The notes under the pieces were generated by a model, which saw only the letters and a program-made list of their open reading frames with translations, ran no database searches and was not told where the DNA came from. Of a DNA stretch of 64,000 nt, positions 25,161 to 33,853 are shown one piece after another. How positions within the stretch are numbered: the first letter of the stretch is position 1; the number at the start of each line of letters is the position of its first letter. The DNA lies in the NCBI RefSeq assembly GCF_000330725.2, contig NZ_AMZY02000003.1, positions 1 through 64,000 on the forward strand. Reading direction: 5' to 3'. This DNA is from Mariniradius saccharolyticus AK6. Its GTDB lineage: Bacteria; Bacteroidota; Bacteroidia; Cytophagales; Cyclobacteriaceae. The position numbers and the translations under genes are program-made.

Positions 25161-25667
25161 ATGGACACACTTGTACAAGTCAACTGGTCTGAGTATCCCA
25201 CCATCGGTGCGGCAGGTCTTTTCTTGATTGGTATCGGTCTGGGTTTTGTACTCGTTTGGTGTTTTCCAAGGTATTACGGGTTATGGATGGGCCTTTCGTT
25301 TGGAATAGCTGCCTTTGGTGCCGTGATTGGGTACTGGCTTTTCGACCATTTGGGAATGATCCGTCCGATTGACATTGCAGTTTATTCGGGTGCTTTTTTG
25401 CTGGAAGTCATTGGCATCATCTGGGTCAGTAGAGAGTATCCGGACGAGCGGGTACAGGATGCTATGATACTGTTGGTGGTTGGACTACATTTTGTACCGA
25501 TGGTATTGATCTTGGGGCCTTTGGCAGGGTTTCTTGCGCTGGGTTGTACGCTCAATGCGCTGTTGGCACTTAGAAACCGACACCGGCCAATCCTTCCCTT
25601 TGGCCTAGTCGACAGTGGACTGAAGGTCTTTTTTGGGGGAATGATGGTCTGGATTTACGCCATGTAA
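25161..25667 (+). CDS. polytopic membrane protein of unknown function
   Basis: 168 residues with about five hydrophobic segments (AAGLFLIGIGLGFVLVWCF, LWMGLSFGIAAFGAVIGYW, DIAVYSGAFLLEVIGIIWVS, MILLVVGLHFVPMVLILGPL, FFGGMMVWIY). A conserved-looking SREYPDERVQDA loop separates the third and fourth. I do not recognise the family with confidence. It stands alone between the decayed region and the convergent antiporter gene, ending nine bases from it. Confidence 0.75.
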   Translation: MDTLVQVNWSEYPTIGAAGLFLIGIGLGFVLVWCFPRYYGLWMGLSFGIAAFGAVIGYWLFDHLGMIRPIDIAVYSGAFLLEVIGIIWVSREYPDERVQDAMILLVVGLHFVPMVLILGPLAGFLALGCTLNALLALRNRHRPILPFGLVDSGLKVFFGGMMVWIYAM

Positions 25668-25676
25668 GATATTGAG

Positions 25677-27953
25677 CTAGCTGCTTGCCTTTAGGATCAA
25701 AGTAGAGGGGATATCGGTGAGCCAAAGACTTTTGGAATCTACCAGTTTTTTCCAGCTTTCGATACTGACCATCATCAGGCTCTGCTTGGAGAGGAATTCT
25801 TTGTCGATGACCCTTTCGTTGAGCAATTGGATGTGGTTCGGTGCTTTTTGTTCTATTGCCCTGATTTTTTCCTTCAGTTCAGGTTGGTTTTTGATGCATC
25901 CCGCCACATCCAGGATGGTGACCTGTGCCCCTGCATTGTTGATGAGTTTCTGGGCAAACTGGATCAAGGAAGTGTCGGTTTCTGAAAACACAGGAATAAA
26001 GACGGTATCGGCGGTCGAGAAATCCCGATCTACCAGGATGCCTACAGGTACTTTGCTTTTTGTCACGATACCCCGTGTGCGTTCATCAAAGGGAGAATGT
26101 TCGAACAGACTTTCCCTACCCGTGACCTGGTTCAACAGCTTTTCAGGGTTGATGACACGGGTGGTAAAGCCCAAAATTTTTCCAAGGAGGCTACCTTCGA
26201 AAATTGATTGCCCTAAGCCGATCAACATCAGGTCGTAGTCTCCCTGATTGGCGACCTCGATGATATCCGAATCAATGTCGTTCGATTCCTTAAAAAGGGT
26301 GGTGACTTTTTGGTTGAGGTGCTCTGACTCCTCAATGATGGGAGCAAAGCTCTCCTTTTCGTAGGCTGCCACATTGAAATGGTGCAGTTCATTTGTCGGA
26401 GAAAGGTGCATCACCGTCACAGTGGCATTGCCATTGAGTTTTCGAATAAAGCAGTTCGCCAATCTCAACAGCGATTTTCCGCGCTCGGGGTTGCCAAAGG
26501 ATACCAATATCTTGAATTTGCTCATTTGGATGACCGCCTGCGGAACTTCGGGCTGGGTAGATCGGAATGCGCGGTTGATGAGGTCAAGCGCTGGCCCAGT
26601 CATGAAGGTGGTGACCAAGGCCATGATGACCATCATCGCAAAAATCTCGGGGGTGAGTACGCCAAGATCGTACCCGATATTCAAGACGACCAATTCCATC
26701 AGTCCTCGCGTATTCATCAAGGCCCCGATCGTGAGACTGTCCTTCCAATTCTGCCCGACAAACCTCGCCGCGATGGCACTACCGGCAAATTTCCCGATGA
26801 CGGCTACCAAAATGATCAAGCCCGTAACCTGCCAAAGGTAGGGGTCATTGAGCAGGCCGATTTCGGTACGCAAGCCAGTGAACACAAAAAACAAGGGAAG
26901 CAGTAGGACGAGTGCTACATCCTCCACTTTCTCGATAAAGATGTTTCGGAATTTGATGTTTTCGGGCATAATCGCCCCTGCCATAAATGCGCCAAACAGG
27001 GCATGGATGCCTATCACCTCGGTAGCATAGGCTGAAAGGATCAGTGTCAAAAAGAAAATCGCGACGATGGGCTTGCTTAGCCTTTCCTTGGTATAGAACA
27101 GGTTTCCGATGCGTGTCAAAAAAGGCCGAACGACCTTGATCATGAGCAGCACATAAAGCGCGGCCAATGCGATGATGTAGAGCGCACTCAAGGACGAACC
27201 TGCCTTTACGACGGCAATTACCGCGGCCAAAAGGCACCAAGCGGTGACATCGTCCGCAGCCGCACAGGTGATCGCGACTGTTCCCAGGCGGGTTTTGTGC
27301 AGGCCGCGTTCTTGGACTATCCGCGCCAACACCGGGAATGCCGTGATACTCATGGCAATACCCAAAAATAGCCCAAAAGAAGTGAATTGAACCCCGAGGG
27401 GCGCAAACGACTCATAGATGAAATAGGCCAATCCCATCCCCAGGGCAAATGGAATGATGATGCTCGCATGGCTGATGACCACGGCGTCATGGGCTTTGTT
27501 TTTGAGGATTTTGACATCCAGTTCCATTCCCACGACAAACATGAAAAGTATCAGGCCTATCTGGCTGAGAAATTGCAGGTTGCCCATCGATTGTGGAGGA
27601 AAAAGTGTGGCGGAAAATTCGGGGGAATACATACCCACCAATGAGGGCCCCAAGACAATCCCTGCGATGATTTCGCCAATGACCGTTGGCTGACCGATCT
27701 TTTTGCAGATCCATCCAAAAAAACGGGCAGCCAGGATGATCGTCACGATCTGCGCCAGCAATATCGCCAAGGGGTGGTACAGGTTATGTGCGATGGATTC
27801 CAAGAATTCCTGCCATTGCGTACGGCCGGTTTCCTTGATGACAATGTTTCTGCCATCCTCCAGTTTTGCACCCAAGAGCACGATCCAATACATCAATGCC
27901 GTAAATCCACCGATGATTCCGACGTAAAACAAACTGTTTTTGAACCTTTGCAT
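25677..27953 (-). CDS. cation:proton antiporter (CPA2) with C-terminal cytoplasmic USP-like domain
   Basis: 758 residues. After an N-terminal helix and an extracytoplasmic stretch, some 12-13 membrane segments (about 55-440) carry CPA2 features: GQPTVIGEIIAGIVLGPSLV, GLILFMFVVGMELD, TCAAADDVTAWCLLA (the DD/ADD transport-site region) and GALMNTRGLMELVVLNIG. The last 280 residues form a soluble region with universal-stress-like folds (VSFGNPERGKSLL, VGILVDRDFS). Such proteins exchange Na+ or K+ for protons. A small secreted protein gene lies five bases upstream and should be in the same transcript. Confidence 0.92.
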   Translation of the reverse strand: MQRFKNSLFYVGIIGGFTALMYWIVLLGAKLEDGRNIVIKETGRTQWQEFLESIAHNLYHPLAILLAQIVTIILAARFFGWICKKIGQPTVIGEIIAGIVLGPSLVGMYSPEFSATLFPPQSMGNLQFLSQIGLILFMFVVGMELDVKILKNKAHDAVVISHASIIIPFALGMGLAYFIYESFAPLGVQFTSFGLFLGIAMSITAFPVLARIVQERGLHKTRLGTVAITCAAADDVTAWCLLAAVIAVVKAGSSLSALYIIALAALYVLLMIKVVRPFLTRIGNLFYTKERLSKPIVAIFFLTLILSAYATEVIGIHALFGAFMAGAIMPENIKFRNIFIEKVEDVALVLLLPLFFVFTGLRTEIGLLNDPYLWQVTGLIILVAVIGKFAGSAIAARFVGQNWKDSLTIGALMNTRGLMELVVLNIGYDLGVLTPEIFAMMVIMALVTTFMTGPALDLINRAFRSTQPEVPQAVIQMSKFKILVSFGNPERGKSLLRLANCFIRKLNGNATVTVMHLSPTNELHHFNVAAYEKESFAPIIEESEHLNQKVTTLFKESNDIDSDIIEVANQGDYDLMLIGLGQSIFEGSLLGKILGFTTRVINPEKLLNQVTGRESLFEHSPFDERTRGIVTKSKVPVGILVDRDFSTADTVFIPVFSETDTSLIQFAQKLINNAGAQVTILDVAGCIKNQPELKEKIRAIEQKAPNHIQLLNERVIDKEFLSKQSLMMVSIESWKKLVDSKSLWLTDIPSTLILKASS

Positions 27954-27958
27954 CTTGT

Positions 27959-28366
27959 TTACTCCTTTTTGTTCAACTCATTTAACCTTAATCCAAGTCC
28001 CAAGCCCATGTGCCATCTCCCATTTTCCGTTGCCGTTTTCGAATTGTAATACAAGGGGATTTGAATGGCCCAAATCTTATAGCTATAGGTAAAGCCTATC
28101 CCCAAATTTGGGGTCACAAAGGCATTTCTTGGTGTTGAATCGTCTCTCTTGTAGCGTAGGGAGGGTAATGCACCCAAGATGAACTTGGAATTCCCGAATG
28201 TTGCGTTGATGTTTGGCCCGGTAAAATTGGTGAACCCGCCCTGATCCACGTAGCCTGCGATGACTACGCCATCGTACAATGCAACCCGCACCTTGTCCTC
28301 TTGGGCAAGGGCGGTTGTCGTTAAGATCAAAAATGAAAAAACAAGTGCGTTTTTTAGATTCCGCAT
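27959..28366 (-). CDS. small secreted, possibly outer-membrane, protein
   Basis: 135 residues. A clear signal peptide (NALVFSFLILTTTALAQ, cleavage after about residue 21) is followed by Gly- and aromatic-rich alternating segments (GYVDQGGFTNFTGPNINATF, GIGFTYSYKIWAIQIPLYYN) and a closing GLGLGLRLNE, as in short outer-membrane beta-barrel proteins. No family named. It begins the unit with the antiporter, whose ATG lies five bases after this stop; the pairing suggests, but does not prove, a shared role in ion homeostasis. Confidence 0.72.
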   Translation of the reverse strand: MRNLKNALVFSFLILTTTALAQEDKVRVALYDGVVIAGYVDQGGFTNFTGPNINATFGNSKFILGALPSLRYKRDDSTPRNAFVTPNLGIGFTYSYKIWAIQIPLYYNSKTATENGRWHMGLGLGLRLNELNKKE

Positions 28367-28570
28367 AATTGTTGGAAGCCCCGGGGAGGGTTTTGGTTTT
28401 GATTAATTGGTCTTGGTTTTTTCAAAATCAACACTTTAGCACTTTTCCCGACTCATGTGATTGCGGCCGGTCCGACATTTACGCGGTCCCTGAACGAACA
28501 ATTTTTTATCGACACACTGGAAATGATCGGAATGTTGATTTTTTGTTTGATCCTTTTTATGTTTTTACTG

Positions 28571-28975
28571 TTAAATGGCTGGTTTAAAATGAATGTTGTA
28601 GCACCTAATTGCTCGACCATGATTGCCATTTCCATCGAAATCCTGCCTTGGGTAAGGCAAACCCCCTTCACCACTAATGACCGGATTACCCGAAAAGTCG
28701 ATCGTCGCCTTCGTAATTTTGGCTGGAGAAACAAATGGATAAAAAGCCAGCATACCTTCGGCATCATTATTCTCTATGGGTGCAATTTCGGTGGAGAATA
28801 TCAAGGATTTGATCAGTGAACCTCCAACAAAAACCCCATCGCATTTCCTGGCAATCACCTTGGGTGTTGGGATTTTTTTATCCGTGGAATCATAGGCATG
28901 TCCGAATATACGCAAGGAGGAAAACCCGGATTTGCCTGAATCCCAGACAGACTGAACTTTGATGTGCGCATCCAT
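28571..28975 (-). CDS. hypothetical protein, doubtful
   Basis: 134 residues from the ATG at 28975 (an upstream TTG at 28999 is also possible). The translation has natural-looking stretches (SGFSSLRIFGHAYDSTDKK, ISGEGGLPYPRQDFDGNGNH) but no recognised motif or signal peptide. It follows the response-regulator gene by 108 bases on the same strand. Two other open frames of similar size overlap it (28453-28767 minus, 28457-28819 plus), so the true frame is not certain and a decayed gene is possible. If it is not real, 28367-29083 is an unusually long gap. Confidence 0.38.
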   Translation of the reverse strand: MDAHIKVQSVWDSGKSGFSSLRIFGHAYDSTDKKIPTPKVIARKCDGVFVGGSLIKSLIFSTEIAPIENNDAEGMLAFYPFVSPAKITKATIDFSGNPVISGEGGLPYPRQDFDGNGNHGRAIRCYNIHFKPAI

Positions 28976-29083
28976 GACAATGACCTTTTGAATCCTCAAT
29001 TTCCAAAGAATTTGGGATCAAAAATGCCATCCTGAATCGAAACACTTGAAAATTGGAATGAGCCTGAAAAATTTTGGAACCAA

Positions 29084-29809
29084 TCAGATCGTGACTTTTT
29101 GCAGGAATTCATTTCTATAACCTTCTGTGAGCGCCAATTTGATAGGCGTGCCAAGGTCCGAAAGCAGGGTGGTCGTAATCTCGTCGAAGGAAAACACCTT
29201 GACCGCCTTGATCGCGAGCATCTCTTTTTTGTTGATTCTGCAAAAACCCGCATTCGGCAACATTTCCGCCAATTTCTCAAAGGTGATATTCTTCAGCACA
29301 AACTCCTCGCCATCAAAAAGCCGGGCGACCTTATCCCGACTTTCGATTTCAGAGGTCTTGATATAGGCAATTGAGTCAAAAAATAGGATCGCCTTGCCCT
29401 TGTTTGTGTTGAGATGAAAGAAGGTTTTCCGATTTTGGTCCTGGGCGCTTTCAAGAGAGCGCCTTACCTTGTCGATTGCTTGCTTCAACCGGTCCAATTT
29501 GATCGGTTTTCTTATGTAGTCCACCGCATGCAGGTCGAATGCTTCCGCCGCGTATTCCTTATAGGCGGTCGCAAAAACTACAGGCTTTCCATGAAGTAAA
29601 TTGGCGACCTGCAGCCCGTTCATCCCGGGCATTTCAATGTCCAGAATGCAGAAATCATAAACAAGCCTGGGGGCTTCAGCGGCAAACTGGACGGGGTCGT
29701 CAAAGGCCTTGACTACCTCCAGATCTTCCAATTGTTCGCAGAGCATCTTAAGGTAGGTGAGTCCGGGAAGCTCATCATCTAGAAGCAGGCACCTGATCTT
29801 TGTGTTCAA
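29084..29809 (-). CDS. LytR/AlgR-type response regulator (receiver + LytTR)
   Basis: 241 residues. The receiver domain (1-120) has the acidic pair DDE near residue 11, phospho-acceptor Asp57 in CILDIEMPG and the Lys of YIRKPIK. The LytTR DNA-binding domain (about 140-241) has IKTSEIESRDKVARLFDG and FCRINKKEMLAIKAV. It begins with TTG at 29809, 35 bases inside the upstream kinase gene; no ATG would keep the receiver's first strand. Output genes are unknown; translational coupling to the kinase is likely. Confidence 0.93.
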   Translation of the reverse strand: MNTKIRCLLLDDELPGLTYLKMLCEQLEDLEVVKAFDDPVQFAAEAPRLVYDFCILDIEMPGMNGLQVANLLHGKPVVFATAYKEYAAEAFDLHAVDYIRKPIKLDRLKQAIDKVRRSLESAQDQNRKTFFHLNTNKGKAILFFDSIAYIKTSEIESRDKVARLFDGEEFVLKNITFEKLAEMLPNAGFCRINKKEMLAIKAVKVFSFDEITTTLLSDLGTPIKLALTEGYRNEFLQKVTI

Positions 29810-30539
29810 GTAGATTGATCTTTAGCTGTGCAATGTAAACGTCATCTTCTACAAATCGGTCTAGTTTGAACTTGTCGGGATATATTATTTTCAAGCGCTG
29901 TTCCAGTGCTTCCACTCCAAATCCTGCTTTTTCTTTTTTCATGGGCTTTTTGGTGGACATCTTGTTGGAAACGGTCAAGGAGAATACACTTTCCCGAAAC
30001 TCAATGACTACAGTGATAAATGCTTCCGCACGCTGAAGATCCGCATGCTTGAAGGCATTTTCTATCAAATCTACAGAAATCAATGGGGCAAGAAGGCGTT
30101 GTTCAAACAAAGGATCAAACTCGTCGACTTTGGTCTTCACCTTCAATTCAAACAAGGGGCTTAGCTTTATTTTGTTGATCTCTATCAGGTTCAGGGCAAA
30201 GTCAATTTCTTCTTTTGGAGACACAAACCTGTTCCTACTCTCATAGAGGATGTAGTCCAACACGTTTGCGAGCTTGTCGAGGGCGAAATAGGTCTGATAA
30301 GCGTGTGATTGAATCGAATTGAGGATATTCTTGAAAAGATGTGGGTTGAGCCTTGATTCGATCGTCTGCAGCTCCAGTTTGGAAATCTCGCTTTCTAATC
30401 GCAAGTACTTCGCCTCCACGGCCCTTCGGTTGGTTTCGGCCTTTTGGAGTCTATACAGCAGGTAGATTACCGCCAATAACATCAATAAGCCAATCAAAAC
30501 CATCAAAACGCTGCCATATCTGTCGAGAATAGTTGCCAT
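29775..30539 (-). CDS. LytS-type sensor histidine kinase
   Basis: 254 residues. A short N-terminus, one membrane helix (VLMVLIGLLMLLAVIYLLY, about 11-29) and a coiled-coil linker lead to the His_kinase domain with phospho-acceptor His67 in LNPHLFKNIL. The ATPase lobe has LISVDLIENAFKHA (N box) and GFGVEALEQRLKIIY. There is no sensing domain, so signals must be sensed through the membrane helix or a partner. It overlaps its response regulator gene by 35 bases. A TAACTTTG box seven bases upstream of the ATG suggests a nearly leaderless mRNA. Confidence 0.93.
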   Translation of the reverse strand: MATILDRYGSVLMVLIGLLMLLAVIYLLYRLQKAETNRRAVEAKYLRLESEISKLELQTIESRLNPHLFKNILNSIQSHAYQTYFALDKLANVLDYILYESRNRFVSPKEEIDFALNLIEINKIKLSPLFELKVKTKVDEFDPLFEQRLLAPLISVDLIENAFKHADLQRAEAFITVVIEFRESVFSLTVSNKMSTKKPMKKEKAGFGVEALEQRLKIIYPDKFKLDRFVEDDVYIAQLKINLLEHKDQVPASR

Positions 30540-30546
30540 GCAGGCG

Positions 30547-30554
30547 CAAAGTTA
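30547..30554 (-). promoter_or_regulatory. predicted -7 box of the two-component operon
   Basis: TAACTTTG on the minus strand, an exact TAnnTTTG match, ends seven bases before the kinase ATG (30539). Transcription would start at or within a few bases of the ATG. The surrounding TTAACTTTGCGC also occurs at 12189-12200. Confidence 0.45.
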
Positions 30555-30700
30555 ATTTTTTAAACTGAAAGTCTGCGGGATTGCTTTTCGGGGATAGGCG
30601 CTTCGTTGGTCGCATTAATGGCATTCCCGGTACGGACTGCTAAAATTGACAGCTTTGTTTTCTAGCTTTTTAAAAAAAATCGGGGGTCTGCATGCTTCAT

Positions 30701-31354
30701 TCACCCCACATCCCGTTCATCCGTCGGCACTGAAATGATTTCCTTGAATTGCCCGGTTTCGGATAGGCGGAGGGCGCTGAGGCAGATGCCGCCATAAGCA
30801 CAAGTGTCGATGTTCCAAGCTTTGGATTCGGGGAAAAACTGTGGCTCTCCGTTCCAGCGTGGCGTATGGCCGATGACCTGCAGCTTGCCGATATCGCGGA
30901 GCGGTTTGCGGTTCCACAGTAGTCCGTCGGGATGCCGCGGGTCATCAAGCGTGGCAAAATCCGATATGCCCGCATGGGAGATAAAGAGGTGTTCGTTTTC
31001 CCAATACAGGGGCAGGTTGAGAATCCAATTGGAATAATGGTCCGGGTCCACACCCACTTGGTCAAATTGGAAAAGTGTCTGACTGCCGCCATTGTTCAGC
31101 CAGTTTTTTCCGGCTACGGGGTCGGAGAGATACTCCTGCATCATGAGTTCGTGGTTGCCCTTGAGGAAAACCGTTTCAGCCCGAAAGTTTTGCTCGAGTT
31201 CAAACGCAAGGCGCAGCACAGCTGGAGAATGGTTGCCCCTGTCCACGAGGTCACCCAACTGGATCAAAATCTCCTCTCGGGGATTCCATTTTTCCAGAAG
31301 TTTGATAAATGTGTTCAGGCAACCGTGCACGTCGCCGACGATAAATAGGTCCAT
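30701..31354 (-). CDS. serine/threonine-type metallophosphatase (bis(5'-nucleosyl)-tetraphosphatase-like)
   Basis: 217 residues. The metallophosphoesterase motifs appear in order: IVGDVHGCLN (GDxHG), LGDLVDRGNHS (GDxxDRG), FLKGNHELMMQ (GNHE), FISHAGI and VIGHTP. This layout is shared by PrpA/PrpB-like protein phosphatases and by ApaH; substrate cannot be assigned by eye. No signal peptide. Its last 50 bases exist in a second copy at 25034-25083. Confidence 0.92.
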   Translation of the reverse strand: MDLFIVGDVHGCLNTFIKLLEKWNPREEILIQLGDLVDRGNHSPAVLRLAFELEQNFRAETVFLKGNHELMMQEYLSDPVAGKNWLNNGGSQTLFQFDQVGVDPDHYSNWILNLPLYWENEHLFISHAGISDFATLDDPRHPDGLLWNRKPLRDIGKLQVIGHTPRWNGEPQFFPESKAWNIDTCAYGGICLSALRLSETGQFKEIISVPTDERDVG

Positions 31355-31581
31355 TTTTGGTTTTGATTTTTTCCCGGATCGGGGGCTTGTTAATTCTCAC
31401 AAACGAATCCTTCAAATTGCTTGACCCGAGTCGATAAATTGACTATAATAGGCTGATGTTCAAATTTCTACACCTGAAAAACATTTTTGGTCAACGATAG
31501 GTTTTCCCGAAGTCGTGGGATTCCAAAATTGTTTTTCCCCAATTACTGAAACGTGCCAAACAGTCTCTAAAGTTGTTGAAT

Positions 31582-32160
31582 ATGAAAAATCGAATCTTTT
31601 CCTTTGCCCTGCTTGTGGCCCTAAGCATGGCCTGCATGAGCCAAAAAGACTATGTTGCCGAATTTGACTTTAATTATTCCGGTAATTTCAAACGGTACAA
31701 AACTTTCGGTTTTGTCAACAACCCTTTCCCCGAGTCAAGTGCCTATTATCAGACCATCGAAAAGACGATCTCCAATCGACTAGGTTCCCAGGGTTTCCGG
31801 GAAAACAGTGAAAAACCCGACTTGTTGATCAATTACAAGATCTTTACCGACACGGTTAAATACAGGGGGTATGATCAGCCAAATTTTGATTACTGGCTGC
31901 AAAGAAGGAGCGAGTACGTCGAACTTACTGAAGAGGAAGAACGCGAACAGCGTGAAAAAGACGAGAACTATAACCGCGTGAAGTTCACGGACAATAGCGG
32001 CATGTTGGTGATTTACGTGATTGACAACAAGCGTGGCAACACGATTTGGCAGGGATATACGGCGGCGAGCTTTGATTTCATGTCGCCCGAGGTGAATACC
32101 GAAATCACCAAAGCTACGTATCGGGTGATGGACCAATTCAAGGTTCTGACTCGGAATTAG
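31582..32160 (+). CDS. DUF4136 domain lipoprotein
   Basis: 192 residues from the ATG at 31582. The signal peptide ends in LSMAC, a lipobox placing the lipidated Cys near residue 18. The DUF4136 domain follows: YKTFGFV near the start, then ISNRLGSQGFRENSEKPDLL and INYKIF, a pattern common to this envelope family, and a Glu/Arg-rich insert (ELTEEEEREQREKDE). Function unknown. A clear terminator lies 25 bases after the stop. Confidence 0.88.
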   Translation: MKNRIFSFALLVALSMACMSQKDYVAEFDFNYSGNFKRYKTFGFVNNPFPESSAYYQTIEKTISNRLGSQGFRENSEKPDLLINYKIFTDTVKYRGYDQPNFDYWLQRRSEYVELTEEEEREQREKDENYNRVKFTDNSGMLVIYVIDNKRGNTIWQGYTAASFDFMSPEVNTEITKATYRVMDQFKVLTRN

Positions 32161-32184
32161 CAGGATTCAGTTTGCAATGTATTT

Positions 32185-32220
32185 GGGGATGGTAGCAAAG
32201 CCATCCCCCTTTTTTTTTTT
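32185..32220 (+). terminator. rho-independent terminator of the DUF4136 gene
   Basis: GGGGATGG and CCATCCCC pair around an eight-base loop and run into eleven T. The T-tract touches the stop codon of the convergent GH3 gene. Confidence 0.88.
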
Positions 32221-33779
32221 CAATACTGCTTTTGTTTCCAAGAACCTTGTGCTTGGATTTGACCAAGAAAATGCTGTGCGGCGGCGTTTTGGCATGCGGG
32301 GAACTGTTGGAAGGCGCAGACGATCTTGTGGAAATCGGAATGGTTTGGGATTTTCGGAAGGGAAAGTGGATTGCCAAAAAGGTAGAGCACGCATGGTTTC
32401 TTGGAAGCGATTGTTGAAAGCCTATCCAAAACATGAAGATCCAGCCCAAAGTTGTTGACAGGTTTGGCGGAGGGCACAAACAGGCTGGCGAGCACCCAAT
32501 CATATTTCTCCAATTCATTTGCAATGTCCATTTCGCTATCGTCCAAGGTGAATGTTGGACAGGGAGAGTGTGCGTCGATGGTTTTGAAGAAGAGGTTTTG
32601 ATCGGGTTCTTGTATTGAAAGTTTGGCCATTTTACCGCTCAATTGAAGGCCCTTGTCCACGACTACGCTCAGGAATTGCGGAGCTAATCGTTCCAAAAAT
32701 GCCCGGTAATCTTCCCATTCAAAGTCAATGCTTGTGATTGGTTTTTCGTCATAAAGGCCCAATTTCTTTTTTAGGGTCATGATCTTTTCGAAGCTTGCCT
32801 CGATTTCTGCGGGATGCGCGTGTTGGGCGATCAAATCAATGCCTTCCCGTACATTTTCTGAAAAGCAAAGCAGGTCGTTTCCGGCTTCGAAAGCCTTCCA
32901 TTCCAGTTCACCCGGTCTCGGAAACATGTTGCTGATCGCCTTCATATTCAGCGCATCGGAGACCACGATGCCATTGAATCCCAATTCGGTTTTCAGAAAA
33001 TCTGTAATGATTTCACGGCTGATGGACGCGGGAATGTTTTTTCCTTGGGTCAATGCCGGCGCAGCCAAGTGCCCGACCATGACCATCCCAACACCTGCTT
33101 TGATTCCTTGCAAAAAGGGGAATATCTCTTCCTGCATCAACTGTTCTCTCGACTTTTGGATGACGGGCATGCCAAGGTGTGAGTCTACATCTGTGTCACC
33201 ATGGCCTGGAAAATGCTTGAAACTGCCCTCGATCCCCGCTTTTCTCAATCCCCTGTAATAGGCCAAGGCAAATCGGCTGACTTTTTCGCGATCCGTGCCA
33301 AAAGAACGGTAACCGATGACGGGATTTTTGGGGTTGGTATTGATGTCCGCGACCGGGGCGAAATTGACATGGATGCCGCATTGGCGCAGGTCTTTCCCAA
33401 TCCGATAACCCATTTCCTCGACCAAGTCCTCCGATTCGATTGGCATGGCCCCCAAGCTGATGGCGTAGGGGTACTGCGGGGTCTTTTCGACACGCATCGC
33501 CAGCCCAAACTCCGCGTCGATGCTGATCAGCAACGGGATTTCTGCCACTTTTTGGTAGCGTGTGATCAGCGCCTGTAGTTTTTCCAGCGTGTTTTCGTAG
33601 GAAAGCGTTTCTTGGCGCTTTTCAAAGTTGGCGGCGGCGCTGTGGCGGCTATGGAAAAAGGTGATGCCTCCGATTTTTTGCCCTCTTACCAAAGCCTCCA
33701 TGGCTTGGATATTTTCCTCCGTATCGTGGATAAAGGCGGCAGGGGAAAAGAGTTGGGCGATTTTGTGCTTTTGATCCAT
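32220..33779 (-). CDS. glycoside hydrolase family 3 protein (NagZ-like beta-N-acetylhexosaminidase)
   Basis: 519 residues. The GH3 barrel (about 1-335) has SIDAEFGLAMRVEKT, the bacterial NagZ-type KHFPGHGDTDVDSHL with its catalytic His, and GIVVSDALNMKAIS with the presumed nucleophile Asp. A shorter C-terminal region (to 519) looks like the GH3 second domain. No signal peptide is apparent, so it probably acts in the cytoplasm on muropeptide sugar, removing N-acetylglucosamine from anhydro-muropeptides in cell-wall recycling. It is convergent with the DUF4136 gene. Confidence 0.88.
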   Translation of the reverse strand: MDQKHKIAQLFSPAAFIHDTEENIQAMEALVRGQKIGGITFFHSRHSAAANFEKRQETLSYENTLEKLQALITRYQKVAEIPLLISIDAEFGLAMRVEKTPQYPYAISLGAMPIESEDLVEEMGYRIGKDLRQCGIHVNFAPVADINTNPKNPVIGYRSFGTDREKVSRFALAYYRGLRKAGIEGSFKHFPGHGDTDVDSHLGMPVIQKSREQLMQEEIFPFLQGIKAGVGMVMVGHLAAPALTQGKNIPASISREIITDFLKTELGFNGIVVSDALNMKAISNMFPRPGELEWKAFEAGNDLLCFSENVREGIDLIAQHAHPAEIEASFEKIMTLKKKLGLYDEKPITSIDFEWEDYRAFLERLAPQFLSVVVDKGLQLSGKMAKLSIQEPDQNLFFKTIDAHSPCPTFTLDDSEMDIANELEKYDWVLASLFVPSAKPVNNFGLDLHVLDRLSTIASKKPCVLYLFGNPLSLPKIPNHSDFHKIVCAFQQFPACQNAAAQHFLGQIQAQGSWKQKQY

Positions 33780-33853
33780 GGGAATATTTCAGAGTTCGAA
33801 TCAAGGGAATGTTTTTGTGATCGACAATCTATTTGGAAAACAAAAAACGAAAA

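Noticed and set aside
31421-31449. TTGACC - 17 bases - TATAAT, a near-perfect E. coli sigma-70 promoter
   Set aside because: Bacteroidota RNA polymerase uses TTTG / TAnnTTTG elements. One E. coli-like match in AT-rich sequence is likely chance, although it lies upstream of the DUF4136 gene.
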